Assembly: GCA_035536935.1 (NCBI GenBank)
Contig: DATLNC010000302.1
Location: 1-64,000, forward strand
Length of the DNA stretch: 64,000 nt
Direction: 5' to 3'
Source of the DNA: DATMER01 sp035536935
GTDB lineage: Bacteria > Acidobacteriota > Thermoanaerobaculia > Multivoradales > UBA5704
The notes under the pieces were generated by a model. That model ran no database searches and had not been told where the DNA came from. It saw nothing but the letters and a program-made list of their open reading frames with translations. The position numbers and the translations under genes are program-made. Shown piece after piece: positions 28,077 through 36,434 of this stretch. Positions within the stretch are counted from its first letter, which is position 1. Each line of letters begins with the position of its first letter.

Positions 28077-29162
28077 ATGGCGCGCAACGGCCGGGGGATG
28101 AGAGGAGTCGGCAAGCGCTTCCATAAGCCGGGGACCGCGCCCGGCACGCTCAAGGCTCCCGAGAAGCGGGTCGAGCAGGTCCGCATGACGGTCATCGACT
28201 ACGGGCCGGAGCGCCTGGAGGAGAAGACCGTCACGCGCGTCGAGCAGCTCTTCCCCTACCGGGACAGCCCGACGGTCACCTGGATCAACGTCGACGGCCT
28301 GCACGACGTCGCCTCCCTGGAGGCGCTCGGCAAGCATTTCGGCTTCCATCCCCTGGCCCTGGAGGACGTCCTCAACTGCGGGCAGCGGCCCAAGATCGAG
28401 GACTACGGCGAGTACCACTTCATGATCATGAAGTCGCTGCTCCACACCGACAGCCTCGCGACCGAGCAGATCAGCTTCTTCCTGGGCGGCAATTACGTCA
28501 TCACGCTCCAGGAGGTGCCCGGCGACTCGTTCGAGGCCGTGCGCGAGCGCATCCGCCGCGGCAAGGGGCTGATCCGCAAGGCGGGGCCGGACTATCTGGC
28601 CTATGCCTTGATCGATGCCCTGGTGGACGAGTTCTTCCCGGTGATGGAGAAATACGGGGAGCGGATCGAGACCCTGGAGTCCGAGCTGCTGGCGGACCCG
28701 ACCCCGGAAGTGATCCAGGAGGTCCACCGCATCAAGCGCGAGCTGCTCCTCCTGCGGCGCACGGCCTGGCCGGAGCGCGACGTCATCGCCTCCATGCAGC
28801 GCGAGGAGTCGGACGTCATTCATCCCGAGACCCAGGTCTTCCTGCGCGACTGCTACGACCACACCATCCAGGTCATCGACATGATCGAGACCTTCCGCGA
28901 CCTGGCCGCGGGCATGCTGGACGTCTACCTGTCGAGCGTCAGCAACCGGATGAACGAGGTCATGAAGGTGCTGACGATCATCTCGACCATCTTCATCCCG
29001 CTGAACTTCATCGCCGGGGTCTACGGCATGAACTTCCACACCGACCATCCCATGAACATGCCGGAGCTGAACTGGCGGTTCGGCTACCCCTACGCCCTGA
29101 CGCTGATGTTCACGGTGGCGGTGCTGCTGGTCTTCTACTTCCGGAAGAAGCGCTGGCTGTAG
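28077..29162 (+). CDS. corA: CorA-type magnesium/cobalt transporter
   Basis: A 361-residue CorA channel. The large cytoplasmic domain contains VTWINVDGLHD and the long helices leading to the pore. Two C-terminal transmembrane helices are separated by YGMNFHTDHPMNMPEL with the universal GMN selectivity motif, and the chain ends in the basic YFRKKRWL. The N-terminus carries a basic extension of ~40 residues. The 3' end overlaps the convergent lipoprotein gene by 53 bp. Confidence 0.94.
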   Translation: MARNGRGMRGVGKRFHKPGTAPGTLKAPEKRVEQVRMTVIDYGPERLEEKTVTRVEQLFPYRDSPTVTWINVDGLHDVASLEALGKHFGFHPLALEDVLNCGQRPKIEDYGEYHFMIMKSLLHTDSLATEQISFFLGGNYVITLQEVPGDSFEAVRERIRRGKGLIRKAGPDYLAYALIDALVDEFFPVMEKYGERIETLESELLADPTPEVIQEVHRIKRELLLLRRTAWPERDVIASMQREESDVIHPETQVFLRDCYDHTIQVIDMIETFRDLAAGMLDVYLSSVSNRMNEVMKVLTIISTIFIPLNFIAGVYGMNFHTDHPMNMPELNWRFGYPYALTLMFTVAVLLVFYFRKKRWL

Positions 29163-30102
29163 CGAGCGGCGGCGACGTTGGCGGCATTGGGGGCACCTTC
29201 GGCGCCAGGCGCGCCAGAGGGGGCGACGTGCGCAGCGTCTCGCGCGGCAGGAGCAGGATGGGGAAAGCGGCCCCCTCCTCCAAAGCCGGCGCCCCACCCC
29301 GCCGCTTCGCGGACAGCTCCCGGAAAAGCGCCGCGGCGAAGCCCTCGATGGCGGCGCGGTCACCATCGCCGATATCGCCGATATTGCCGGGCTTCCGGGT
29401 CCCCCGTCCGGCGAAGACCAGCCGCGACGGCTCGGCTTCACCGGAGGTGCCCGACTGCCGGCTGGACTGGAAGGGGGCGAGAGAGTCGAACCAGTCGTAG
29501 ACGCGGCCGACCGCGGCGGGCTGGAGCCGGCCCCGCACCTCGTCGCCGCCCCAGGCGCAAGCCTGCGCCCACACCTCGCCGGTCAGGAACACGGACACGC
29601 TCTCGCAGCTCCCCACGGAGCCGCCCCGATGCCAGGAGAACGCGAGGCCATAGGCGCCTCCGCTCCGCCCGCCGGCCTGCTCGGCGGCCACGCGCCGCGC
29701 CCACTCCACGATCATCCTCTCCTCCACCGGTCCCGGCCGCACCCGGCCGTGGCCGTGGAAGACCAGCTCGCTCCTCCCCAGCCGGGCGCGGAACGGCGCA
29801 TATGCACGAGCGAAGAGGTGCGCGTCCTCCGCCCGCTCCGGGCCCAGGAAAAGGTAGGGCACGAGCGGCCCCTCGGCCGGCCCGGCCGCCACGCCCCCGA
29901 TGCCGATCGCGATCCGGGTAGGGGGGTCCTGCCACCGCTGCCAATCCACCACCACCCTTCCCACTCCAGGGATCTCCGGCGCGTCCTTTTGGTCCTTTAC
30001 GTGCTTTACGTCCCTTTGGTCCTTCGGGGGCGGCACAGGCTCTCCGCACCCTCCAAGGACCAAAAGGACCCAAACGACCCAAAGGACAAGTCTCCTGCTC
30101 AC
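29110..30102 (-). CDS. Lipoprotein, unknown function
   Basis: A 330-residue predicted lipoprotein: hydrophobic leader with lipobox LVLGGC, then KDQRDVKHVKDQKD, a low-complexity stretch encoded by repeated GTCCTT/AAGGAC words. The middle has features of a compact domain (RIAIGIGGVAAGPAE, LVFHGHGRVRPGP) that I cannot assign. The Pro/Ala/Ser-rich C-terminus overlaps corA antisense. High GC makes spurious long frames common, but lipobox and codon pattern support a real gene. Confidence 0.6.
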   Translation of the reverse strand: MSRRLVLWVVWVLLVLGGCGEPVPPPKDQRDVKHVKDQKDAPEIPGVGRVVVDWQRWQDPPTRIAIGIGGVAAGPAEGPLVPYLFLGPERAEDAHLFARAYAPFRARLGRSELVFHGHGRVRPGPVEERMIVEWARRVAAEQAGGRSGGAYGLAFSWHRGGSVGSCESVSVFLTGEVWAQACAWGGDEVRGRLQPAAVGRVYDWFDSLAPFQSSRQSGTSGEAEPSRLVFAGRGTRKPGNIGDIGDGDRAAIEGFAAALFRELSAKRRGGAPALEEGAAFPILLLPRETLRTSPPLARLAPKVPPMPPTSPPLATASASSGSRRPAAPPP

Positions 30103-30131
30103 GGCCAGCTACGATACCTCAGGGGGGCCGC

Positions 30132-30161
30132 TTGACAGCGGGTACCGTTCCAGCCGAGAAT
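30132..30161 (+). promoter_or_regulatory. Promoter of the tetR-hcr operon
   Basis: TTGACA (30132-30137) with an 18-nt spacer to GAGAAT (30156-30161). The tetR ATG is 9 nt downstream of the -10, implying a leaderless or nearly leaderless mRNA, as for several other genes in this window. Confidence 0.55.
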
Positions 30162-30179
30162 TTTGAACGATGGTTCAAA
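30162..30179 (+). promoter_or_regulatory. Perfect palindrome across the tetR start codon (operator)
   Basis: TTTGAAC (30162-30168), GATG, GTTCAAA (30173-30179): a 7-4-7 perfect inverted repeat that contains the ATG (30170-30172) and the likely +1. Such an 18-bp palindrome has the size expected for a TetR dimer and would block the promoter directly. Confidence 0.7.
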
Positions 30180-30769
30180 TCGCTGGCGACCGTGGTATTG
30201 GTAAGAAGCGCGAGATCCTGGAAGCCGCGTCGCGGGTGTTCCGCGCCCGGGGGCTGCACGCCGCGGGCATGCGGGACATCGCGGCCGAGCTCGGGATGGC
30301 GGTCGGCAACCTCTACTACTACTTCCGCGACAAGGAAGACCTGCTGGCTTTCGTGCAGGAGAGCGCGCTGTCGCGCCTGCTCGAAATGGGGGCACGGGTG
30401 CGGGAGCTGGACCTGCCCGCCGACCGGAAGCTCCGGCTCCTCCTGGAAGATCACGTGGTGGGCCTGAACGATCCCGAGGAGGGCACGCCCGGGTCGCTGG
30501 CGCACCTGGAGGTCGAAGCGCTCGGCGAGGAGCGGCGGGCCGGGGTGCTGGCCCGCCGGGACGAGTACGAGCAGCTCGTCCGCTCGCTGATCGAGGAAGG
30601 TATGGACCAGGGGATGTTCCGCCGGGCGGACCCCAAGGTGGCGAGCCTGGCGCTGCTCGGCAGCGTCAACTGGACCGTGAAGTGGTTCCGGCCCGAAGGC
30701 GGCAAGAGCGCGCGCGAGATCGGACGGCAGATCGCCGAAATGATGGTGAGGAGCCTGAGGCATGAGTGA
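30170..30769 (+). CDS. TetR/AcrR-family repressor
   Basis: A 199-residue TetR regulator. The N-terminal helix-turn-helix is clear: KKREILEAASRVFRARGLH, MRDIAAELGMAVGNLYYYF, DKEDLLAFV. The C-terminal ligand domain is of a generic type. Its stop overlaps the start of the next enzyme gene by 8 bp, so it is the first gene of the molybdenum hydroxylase operon and probably senses an aromatic or acyl-CoA substrate; the ligand is inference. The palindromic operator covers its own start. Confidence 0.92.
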   Translation: MVQIAGDRGIGKKREILEAASRVFRARGLHAAGMRDIAAELGMAVGNLYYYFRDKEDLLAFVQESALSRLLEMGARVRELDLPADRKLRLLLEDHVVGLNDPEEGTPGSLAHLEVEALGEERRAGVLARRDEYEQLVRSLIEEGMDQGMFRRADPKVASLALLGSVNWTVKWFRPEGGKSAREIGRQIAEMMVRSLRHE

Positions 30770-31388
30770 TCGAGTGACATTGCATCTGAGGGTCAACGGC
30801 GAGGACCGCTACGCCGTGGTCCCGGTCCACCACACGCTGCTCGAGGTGCTGCGCGAGGAGCTGGCCCTGACCGGCACCAAGCACGGCTGCGAGCTCGGCG
30901 AGTGCGGCACCTGCGCCGTTCTGGTGGATGGCCGGCCGATCCTCTCCTGCCTGGCTCTCGCGGCCGAGATGGAGGGCAAGGCGGTCGAGACGGTCGAGGG
31001 GCTCCAGATCGGCAACGATCTCCACCCCCTGCAGGCTGCCTTCGCCGACCTCGGCGCGGCCCAGTGCGGCTATTGCACGCCCGGCATCCTGATGACCGCC
31101 AAGGCGTTGCTGGCCGACAACCCGGAGCCCTCCGTGCCGGAGATCCAGGAGGCCCTGGCCGGCAACCTCTGCCGCTGCACGGGCTATCACAAGATCATCC
31201 AGGCCGTGGAATGGGGAGCCGCGAAGATGCGGGGCGTAAACCAGGACCCTCCGGACGGGGTCTTCTACGGCGCCGATCCCGACAATCCCAGAGCCGGACG
31301 GACCGGACCCACCCCGGTCGACCTGCGCTTGCAGGAGCGGAACCCCGAGGACGCGGGACGGCTTCCAGACGAGGTCCGACCCATATGA
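30762..31388 (+). CDS. hcrC: [2Fe-2S] subunit of a xanthine dehydrogenase / 4-hydroxybenzoyl-CoA reductase-type enzyme
   Basis: A 208-residue iron-sulfur subunit with both clusters visible. The plant-type ferredoxin cluster uses C43, C48, C51 (HGCELGECGTC) and C63. The second cluster uses C102, C105 (QCGYCTPG) and C137, C139 (NLCRCTGYH). Beyond residue ~160 there is an extra tail of about 50 polar residues not needed for the fold. Electrons pass between the molybdenum site and FAD through these clusters. The gene overlaps tetR upstream and the secreted protein gene downstream (ATGA). The hcr name rests mainly on the FAD subunit. Confidence 0.9.
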   Translation: MSDRVTLHLRVNGEDRYAVVPVHHTLLEVLREELALTGTKHGCELGECGTCAVLVDGRPILSCLALAAEMEGKAVETVEGLQIGNDLHPLQAAFADLGAAQCGYCTPGILMTAKALLADNPEPSVPEIQEALAGNLCRCTGYHKIIQAVEWGAAKMRGVNQDPPDGVFYGADPDNPRAGRTGPTPVDLRLQERNPEDAGRLPDEVRPI

Positions 31389-32776
31389 GAAAGATCCTGC
31401 TTTCCGCGCTGTTGGCGTCGTCGCTGGCCCTGCCGGCCGGCGCCCAGGTCATCGACATCCATGGCGTCCTGGTCGAGCCTCGGCATCCGACTACGAGCGA
31501 CCGCGTCCGGCTGACGGTGATCGGCGTGGAGGGTTGCCCCCTGACCTTTCATGAGCCGACCCATCAGGAGCTCTCCGACTGGGTGTACATCCGCGCCGTG
31601 CCGGCGCAGGGGGATTGGAGAGATTGTGCGAAGTTCCCCATCTACCGGGAATTCCGCCACACGTTCGAGATCGACCCGCTCCAGGCCGGCGCGAACGTCG
31701 CCATGGTCTGGCTGGACGGTTATCATTACCCCAACCCCGACCTCAACTGGCGCGAGATCTTCGAGGTCAGCGAGGACGACGGGCAGCTTCAACTCGGACA
31801 GGGCGGCGGTTTCCAGACGAGCGTCCGCTGGAGCAACCCGCGCGACGGCAGCTCCGGAACGGGCCATCCCCAGCCGCTGGCCCGCGACTCCGGAGCGTTC
31901 TGGTTCTTCTCCCCGGACAACCTCGAGGTCACCGTCAAGATCCTCGACGGACGCGCCATCAACGGCCACTGGTGGGTGTTCATCGCCAGCATGACCGACC
32001 TCCAGCTCGAAGTCGACATCTCGCGGGCGGGCGGTCCCGCGAAGACCTACGTCCAGACCGCGGGAGCGAACCGCAACTTCATCGACATCAACGCCTCCTT
32101 CGAGGAGGGGCCGCAGCAGCCGGTCATTCCCGTGTGGCCGGAGATCGCCCTCACCCCGGAGCGCCCCACTGCGGCCGATCCGGTCCATGTAGAGGTGGCG
32201 GTAGGCAATCCCTGGGACACCATCACCTACGATGGCGTGGAAGGCAACCGCATCCTCTTCAACGATCTGTCCTGGGGCTGGCCGGCCGGCGGCCCGCCGC
32301 CACCCCCGAACCTGCGCTTCACCGCCGAGACGACCGCCGGACCGCTCGCTCCCGGCATCCATGCCGTCGACTTCCGCCTGGACAAAGAGCACTTCGTTGG
32401 CCGGACGTTCGAGGTGACCCCCGCGAGCCCGGCCCTCGGCCTGCGGGAGTCCGGCGAGGACCACTTCGACATCGAGGTCCGCTACCGGCTGCCGGGCCAG
32501 ACCGGATTCGCGGCCGCTCCGGCAGTGCCGCTCACTCAAGACGCCGGCTACTTCTACTTCCTCGACCCGAGCAACGTCGAGGTGACCGCCAAGATCGTGG
32601 ACGGCCGCGCCGTCAACGGCCACTGGTGGCTCTTCCTGGCCAACATGACCACGGTCGAGCTGGAGATCGAAGCCACCCGCTGCCCGCCGGATGGGCTCCC
32701 CATGCCATGCGTCACGAAAACCTACGTGCAGCCGCCCGGACAGAACCGCAACTTCCTGGACACCTCAACCTTCTAG
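31385..32776 (+). CDS. Secreted protein with two NGHWW domains
   Basis: A 463-residue exported protein (signal peptide ending near PAGAQ). It contains two copies of a ~90-residue domain, about residues 150-240 and 365-463. Each copy shows a FWFFSPDNLEVTVKILDGR / FYFLDPSNVEVTAKIVDGR strand, NGHWW, a hydrophobic strand, KTYVQ and a final NRNF[IL]D. Related NG-H/R-[FW]-W domains recur at the C-termini of secreted acidobacterial proteins; their function is unknown. The start is ATG 31385, overlapping the upstream stop; it lies 12 nt before the molybdenum subunit gene. A secreted protein inside a cytoplasmic enzyme operon is unusual. Confidence 0.8.
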   Translation: MRKILLSALLASSLALPAGAQVIDIHGVLVEPRHPTTSDRVRLTVIGVEGCPLTFHEPTHQELSDWVYIRAVPAQGDWRDCAKFPIYREFRHTFEIDPLQAGANVAMVWLDGYHYPNPDLNWREIFEVSEDDGQLQLGQGGGFQTSVRWSNPRDGSSGTGHPQPLARDSGAFWFFSPDNLEVTVKILDGRAINGHWWVFIASMTDLQLEVDISRAGGPAKTYVQTAGANRNFIDINASFEEGPQQPVIPVWPEIALTPERPTAADPVHVEVAVGNPWDTITYDGVEGNRILFNDLSWGWPAGGPPPPPNLRFTAETTAGPLAPGIHAVDFRLDKEHFVGRTFEVTPASPALGLRESGEDHFDIEVRYRLPGQTGFAAAPAVPLTQDAGYFYFLDPSNVEVTAKIVDGRAVNGHWWLFLANMTTVELEIEATRCPPDGLPMPCVTKTYVQPPGQNRNFLDTSTF

Positions 32777-32788
32777 CGAGAGAGTTTC

Positions 32789-35362
32789 ATGGCCGAGCCC
32801 GTAAGAAAGCCAGAGCCCGAACCGAATACCACGCCGGAGGGGGACTTCAACATCGTCGGCAAGCCCTTCCGGCGCGTCGACGGCCGCGCCAAGGTCACCG
32901 GCGCGACCAGGTTCGCGGATGACCTCGCCTTTCCGCGCATGGTCTACATGCGCCTGGTGCGCTCGACCGTCCCCCACGCGCTGATCAGGTCGATAGACCT
33001 CTCCGAGGCCGAAAAGGTGCCGGGCGTGCTGGGCTTCCTCACCGGCAAGGACTTCCCCATCCCTTTCGGCATCCTGCCCGTTTCCCAGGACGAGCACGCC
33101 CTCTGCCCGGACAGGGTCCGCTTCGTGGGCGATCCGGTCGTGGCGGTCGCGGCCGTGACTGAAGATGCGGCCTGGGAGGCCGCCTACAAGGTCAAGGTCG
33201 ATTACGAGGTGCTGCCCACGATCTCCAGCGTCCAGGACGCTCTCGACACGCCGGAGCCGCGCATCCACGACTACGGCGACGAAGGCAACCTCCACAAGGT
33301 CGTCTCCATGACCTTCGGCGACGTGGACGGCGGCTTCGCCGAGGCAGAAGAGATTTTCGAGGACACGGTCTTCTACGAGGGGAACACCCACCTCCCCATG
33401 GAGCAGCACGCCTCGGTCGCAGTGCCGGAGGACGACGACCGCATCACGCTCTACTCCTCCTCCCAGACGCCGCACTACGTGCACCGGGCGATCGCCAAAG
33501 TGCTGGAGCTGCCCGCCTCCCGCGTGCGGGTCGTGGCCTGCTCGAACGGCGGCGGCTTCGGCGGCTAGAGCGATCCGTTCAATCACGAGATCGTGGCGGC
33601 GAAGATGGCCCTGCATCTCGGCCGGCCGGTCAAGGTCACGCTCACCCGCGAGGAGGTCTTCTACTGCCACCGCGGCCGCCATCCCGTGATGATGCACGTG
33701 CGCACCGGCCTCAAGAGAGATGGAGGCCGGTGGAAGATCACTGCCCAGCATCTGAAAACCGCGCTCGACGGCGGCGCCTACGGCAGCTACGGCGTGGCTT
33801 CGACCTACTACACGGGCGCGCTCCAGACCGTGACCTACGAGATGCCGGCCTACAAGTTCGAAGGCGTGCGCGCCTTCACCAACAAGCCGCCGTGCGGCCC
33901 CAAGCGCGGGCACGGCACGCCGCAGCCGCGCTTCGCGTTCGAGCTCCACCTGGACAAGATCGCCGTGAAGCTCGGCGTGAACCCGGCCGACCTGCGCCTC
34001 GGCATGCTCGCCCATCCGGACACGGTGACGGCCAACTGGCTGCACATCGGCTCCATGGGGTTGCGCCGCTGCATCGAAGCCGTGGTGGAAGGCAGCGCCT
34101 TCCGCGAGCGCTGGGGGAAGATGCCCGAGGGCCGAGGGCTGGGCCTCGCCTGCGGCTCCTATCTCTGCGGCGCGGGCCTGCCGATCTACTGGAACCACAT
34201 GCCCCAGTCCGGGGTGCAACTGAAGCTCGATCGTTCCGGCGGCGTGGCCGTGTTCTGCGGCGAGGCGGAGATCGGCCAGGGCTCGGACTCGATCCTGGCC
34301 GCGATGGTGGCCGAGGTGCTGGGTATTTCGCTTTCGGACATCCGCCTCTGCGTGGCAGACACGGACCTGACGCCGGTCGATCTCGGCAGCTACTCGTCGC
34401 GCGTGACCCTGATGATGGGCAACGCCGCGATCCAGGCGGCGGAGCGGGCGCGGGAAATGATTGCGAAAGCGGTCTCCGATCAGCTCGAAGTCCCGTCCTC
34501 CCGTCTCGTGTTCGCGGAGCGCCGGGTGTTCGACGCCGAGGACCCGGACAACGGGCTCACCTTCCAGGAAGCGGTCATCGCGGCCGAGGCGCGCTTCGGC
34601 ACGCTGGGCACGACCGGCAGCTACATCCCGCCGCGCTCGCCGGGCAAGTACCGCGGCGCGGGCGTCGGCCCCTCCCCCGCCTACTCGTACTCGGCCGCGG
34701 TGGTCGAGGTCGAAGTCGATCCCGAGACCGGCCTGTGGAACCCGGTGCACGTCTGGATGGCGCACGATATCGGTAGAAGCCTCAATCCCGTGCTGGTCCT
34801 CGGCCAGGTCGAGGGGAGCGTCTACATGGGCTTGGGCGAGGTGATGATGGAGGAGCAGGATTTCCGGCGCCTCCCCAAGCACCTGTCGAACGCCCTGGTG
34901 CACAAGTTCCCGTCGATGCTCGAATACAAGAGCCCGACCTTCCTCGAGATGCCGCCGGTCACGACCTATCTGATCGAAGACCCCGATCCATCGGGACCCT
35001 ACGGAGCCAAGGAAGTCGGCCAGGGTCCGCTGCTGCCGATGATGCCCGCGGTGGTCAACGCCATCCATGACGCCGTGGGCGTGCGGATCGATCAGACTCC
35101 GGTGCATCCGCACATGATCCTCAAGGCAATGCAGGCCAAGGACAAGCGCTTCGGCCCCAAGGCATTCCCGGAGGTGGATTTCGGCGAGTCGCTGCTGGTG
35201 CCCACGCCCGAGCAGGGGGGCGACGGCCGGGCGATCAACGATTACAAGGAGAAGCTGAGGTCCGGCATGCGCTCGGCCTCGGGCACGATGATGAGCCGCG
35301 AAGAGGCGCTGAAGCAGAAAAAGGTTGCTGTTCTGACCACGGGTCCGGAAGGGGCGCGCTGA
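32789..35362 (+). pseudogene. hcrA: Molybdenum cofactor-binding large subunit (hcrA/coxL-like), interrupted by an in-frame TAG
   Basis: One reading frame of 858 codons encodes the large subunit of a molybdenum hydroxylase or hydroxybenzoyl-CoA reductase, but codon 260 is TAG (33566-33568). The context is CSNGGGFGG-stop-SDPFNHEIVAAK. Relatives have Lys in this GGGFGGK motif, so AAG-to-TAG is a single change. Sequence on both sides is intact: VDGRAKVTGATRFADD at the start, RGHGTPQPRFAFE, and YGAKEVGQGPLLP near the end, where a Gln sits at the place of the usual catalytic Glu. The stop may be a recent mutation or a base error. TAG ends other genes here, so code reassignment is unlikely. Confidence 0.85.
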
Positions 35363-36396
35363 TGCTGCGTCTGCCGCCCTTTCAGTTCCGCGTTGCGAAG
35401 ACCTTGAACGAGGCCGCCGACATCCTCGTGAGCGAGGGAGCGGCGGAGCACGAGGATAATGTCCGTCTGGTCGCGGGAGGGACCGACCTCTGGCCGAACA
35501 TGAAGCGCCGGCACCAGAAGGCGCGCACCGTGGTCAGCCTGATGTCCGTCCCCGGCATCAAGGGGATCGACGTCAACGGCGATATCCGGATCGGCGCCAC
35601 CACGATCCTGGAGGATATCGTCCGCGATGCGTCGGTGCGCGAGCGCTACCCCGCCTTCGCGCGGGCCGTGGCCTCGATCTCCTCTCCCCCGCTGCGTCAC
35701 ATGGGCACGATCGGCGGCAACATCTGCGTGGACACCCGCTGCACCTACTACAACCAGACGGAGGACTGGCGGCGCTCGGTCTCCTACTGCATGAAGGAAG
35801 ACGGCCAGATCTGCTGGGTGGCGACGAGCTCGCCGCGCTGCCTGGCCCACACGGCCTCGGATTCAGCGCCGATGCTCTGCGCCCTGGGAGCGGGAGTGCG
35901 GCTGGTCTCCACCGAGGGCGACCGGGTGATCCCCATTGAAAAGCTTTACAAGGACGACGGCATCGAGTACCTGGCCAAGCGTCCCGAAGAGATCGTGGCC
36001 GGAGTGCTGCTCACCAAGGAGTCCGAGGCCACGCGCTGCCGCTCGGCCTTCTGGAAGCTCCGCCGCCGCGGCTCGATCGACTTCGCGGTGCTCTCCTCCG
36101 CCGTGGCGCTCTGGACCGACAAGGCCGGAGTGGTCGAAAAGGCGAGGATCTATCTCGGAGCGGTGGGCTCCTATCCGGTCGCCGCCCAAGAAGCCTCCGA
36201 CTTCCTGGTCGGTAAGACGCTCACGCCGGAAACGATCGCCGAAGCCGCCCGTCTCGCCAGGAAGCCCTCCTACCCCATGGATAACACCGACTTCGCGCCG
36301 CAGTGGCGGGGGGCCATGGTTGTCAAGTACACCGAGGCCGCGTTGCGTGAGGCCGCGGGTCTGCCAACGGAGCGGCTGGGACCGAAGCACGCGTGA
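35362..36396 (+). CDS. hcrB: FAD subunit with [4Fe-4S] loop, 4-hydroxybenzoyl-CoA reductase beta-like
   Basis: A 344-residue FAD-binding subunit of the CoxM/HcrB fold. FAD motifs are VAGGTDLWPNMKRR (about 37-50) and MGTIGGNIC (114-122). A loop after the second motif holds Cys 122, 127, 143, 151 and 160. The spacing 127-143-151-160 (16, 8, 9) equals that recalled for the [4Fe-4S] ligands of Thauera HcrB (122, 138, 146, 155), a loop absent from ordinary xanthine or CO dehydrogenases. This points to an enzyme that reductively removes a phenolic hydroxyl from an aromatic CoA ester. Its ATG shares one base with the large-subunit stop (TGATG). Confidence 0.85.
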   Translation: MLRLPPFQFRVAKTLNEAADILVSEGAAEHEDNVRLVAGGTDLWPNMKRRHQKARTVVSLMSVPGIKGIDVNGDIRIGATTILEDIVRDASVRERYPAFARAVASISSPPLRHMGTIGGNICVDTRCTYYNQTEDWRRSVSYCMKEDGQICWVATSSPRCLAHTASDSAPMLCALGAGVRLVSTEGDRVIPIEKLYKDDGIEYLAKRPEEIVAGVLLTKESEATRCRSAFWKLRRRGSIDFAVLSSAVALWTDKAGVVEKARIYLGAVGSYPVAAQEASDFLVGKTLTPETIAEAARLARKPSYPMDNTDFAPQWRGAMVVKYTEAALREAAGLPTERLGPKHA

Positions 36397-36434
36397 ACTT
36401 CGGAAGGGCTGCGAGCCCTTCGAGCTCTGACCCG

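Noticed and set aside
30171..30182. GGTTCAAATC, similar to a tRNA T-arm
   Set aside because: It is half of the tetR palindrome and lies in coding sequence; no acceptor, D-arm or anticodon arm surrounds it.
33566..33568. TAG as selenocysteine- or pyrrolysine-type recoding as the main explanation
   Set aside because: No downstream stem-loop or pyl gene is visible, and TAG is a normal stop for other genes here; mutation or base error is simpler. Kept only as an option in the finding.
32789..33568. A complete short gene ending at 33568
   Set aside because: The product would stop in the middle of a conserved cofactor motif, and the same frame continues with homologous sequence; annotated as one interrupted gene.
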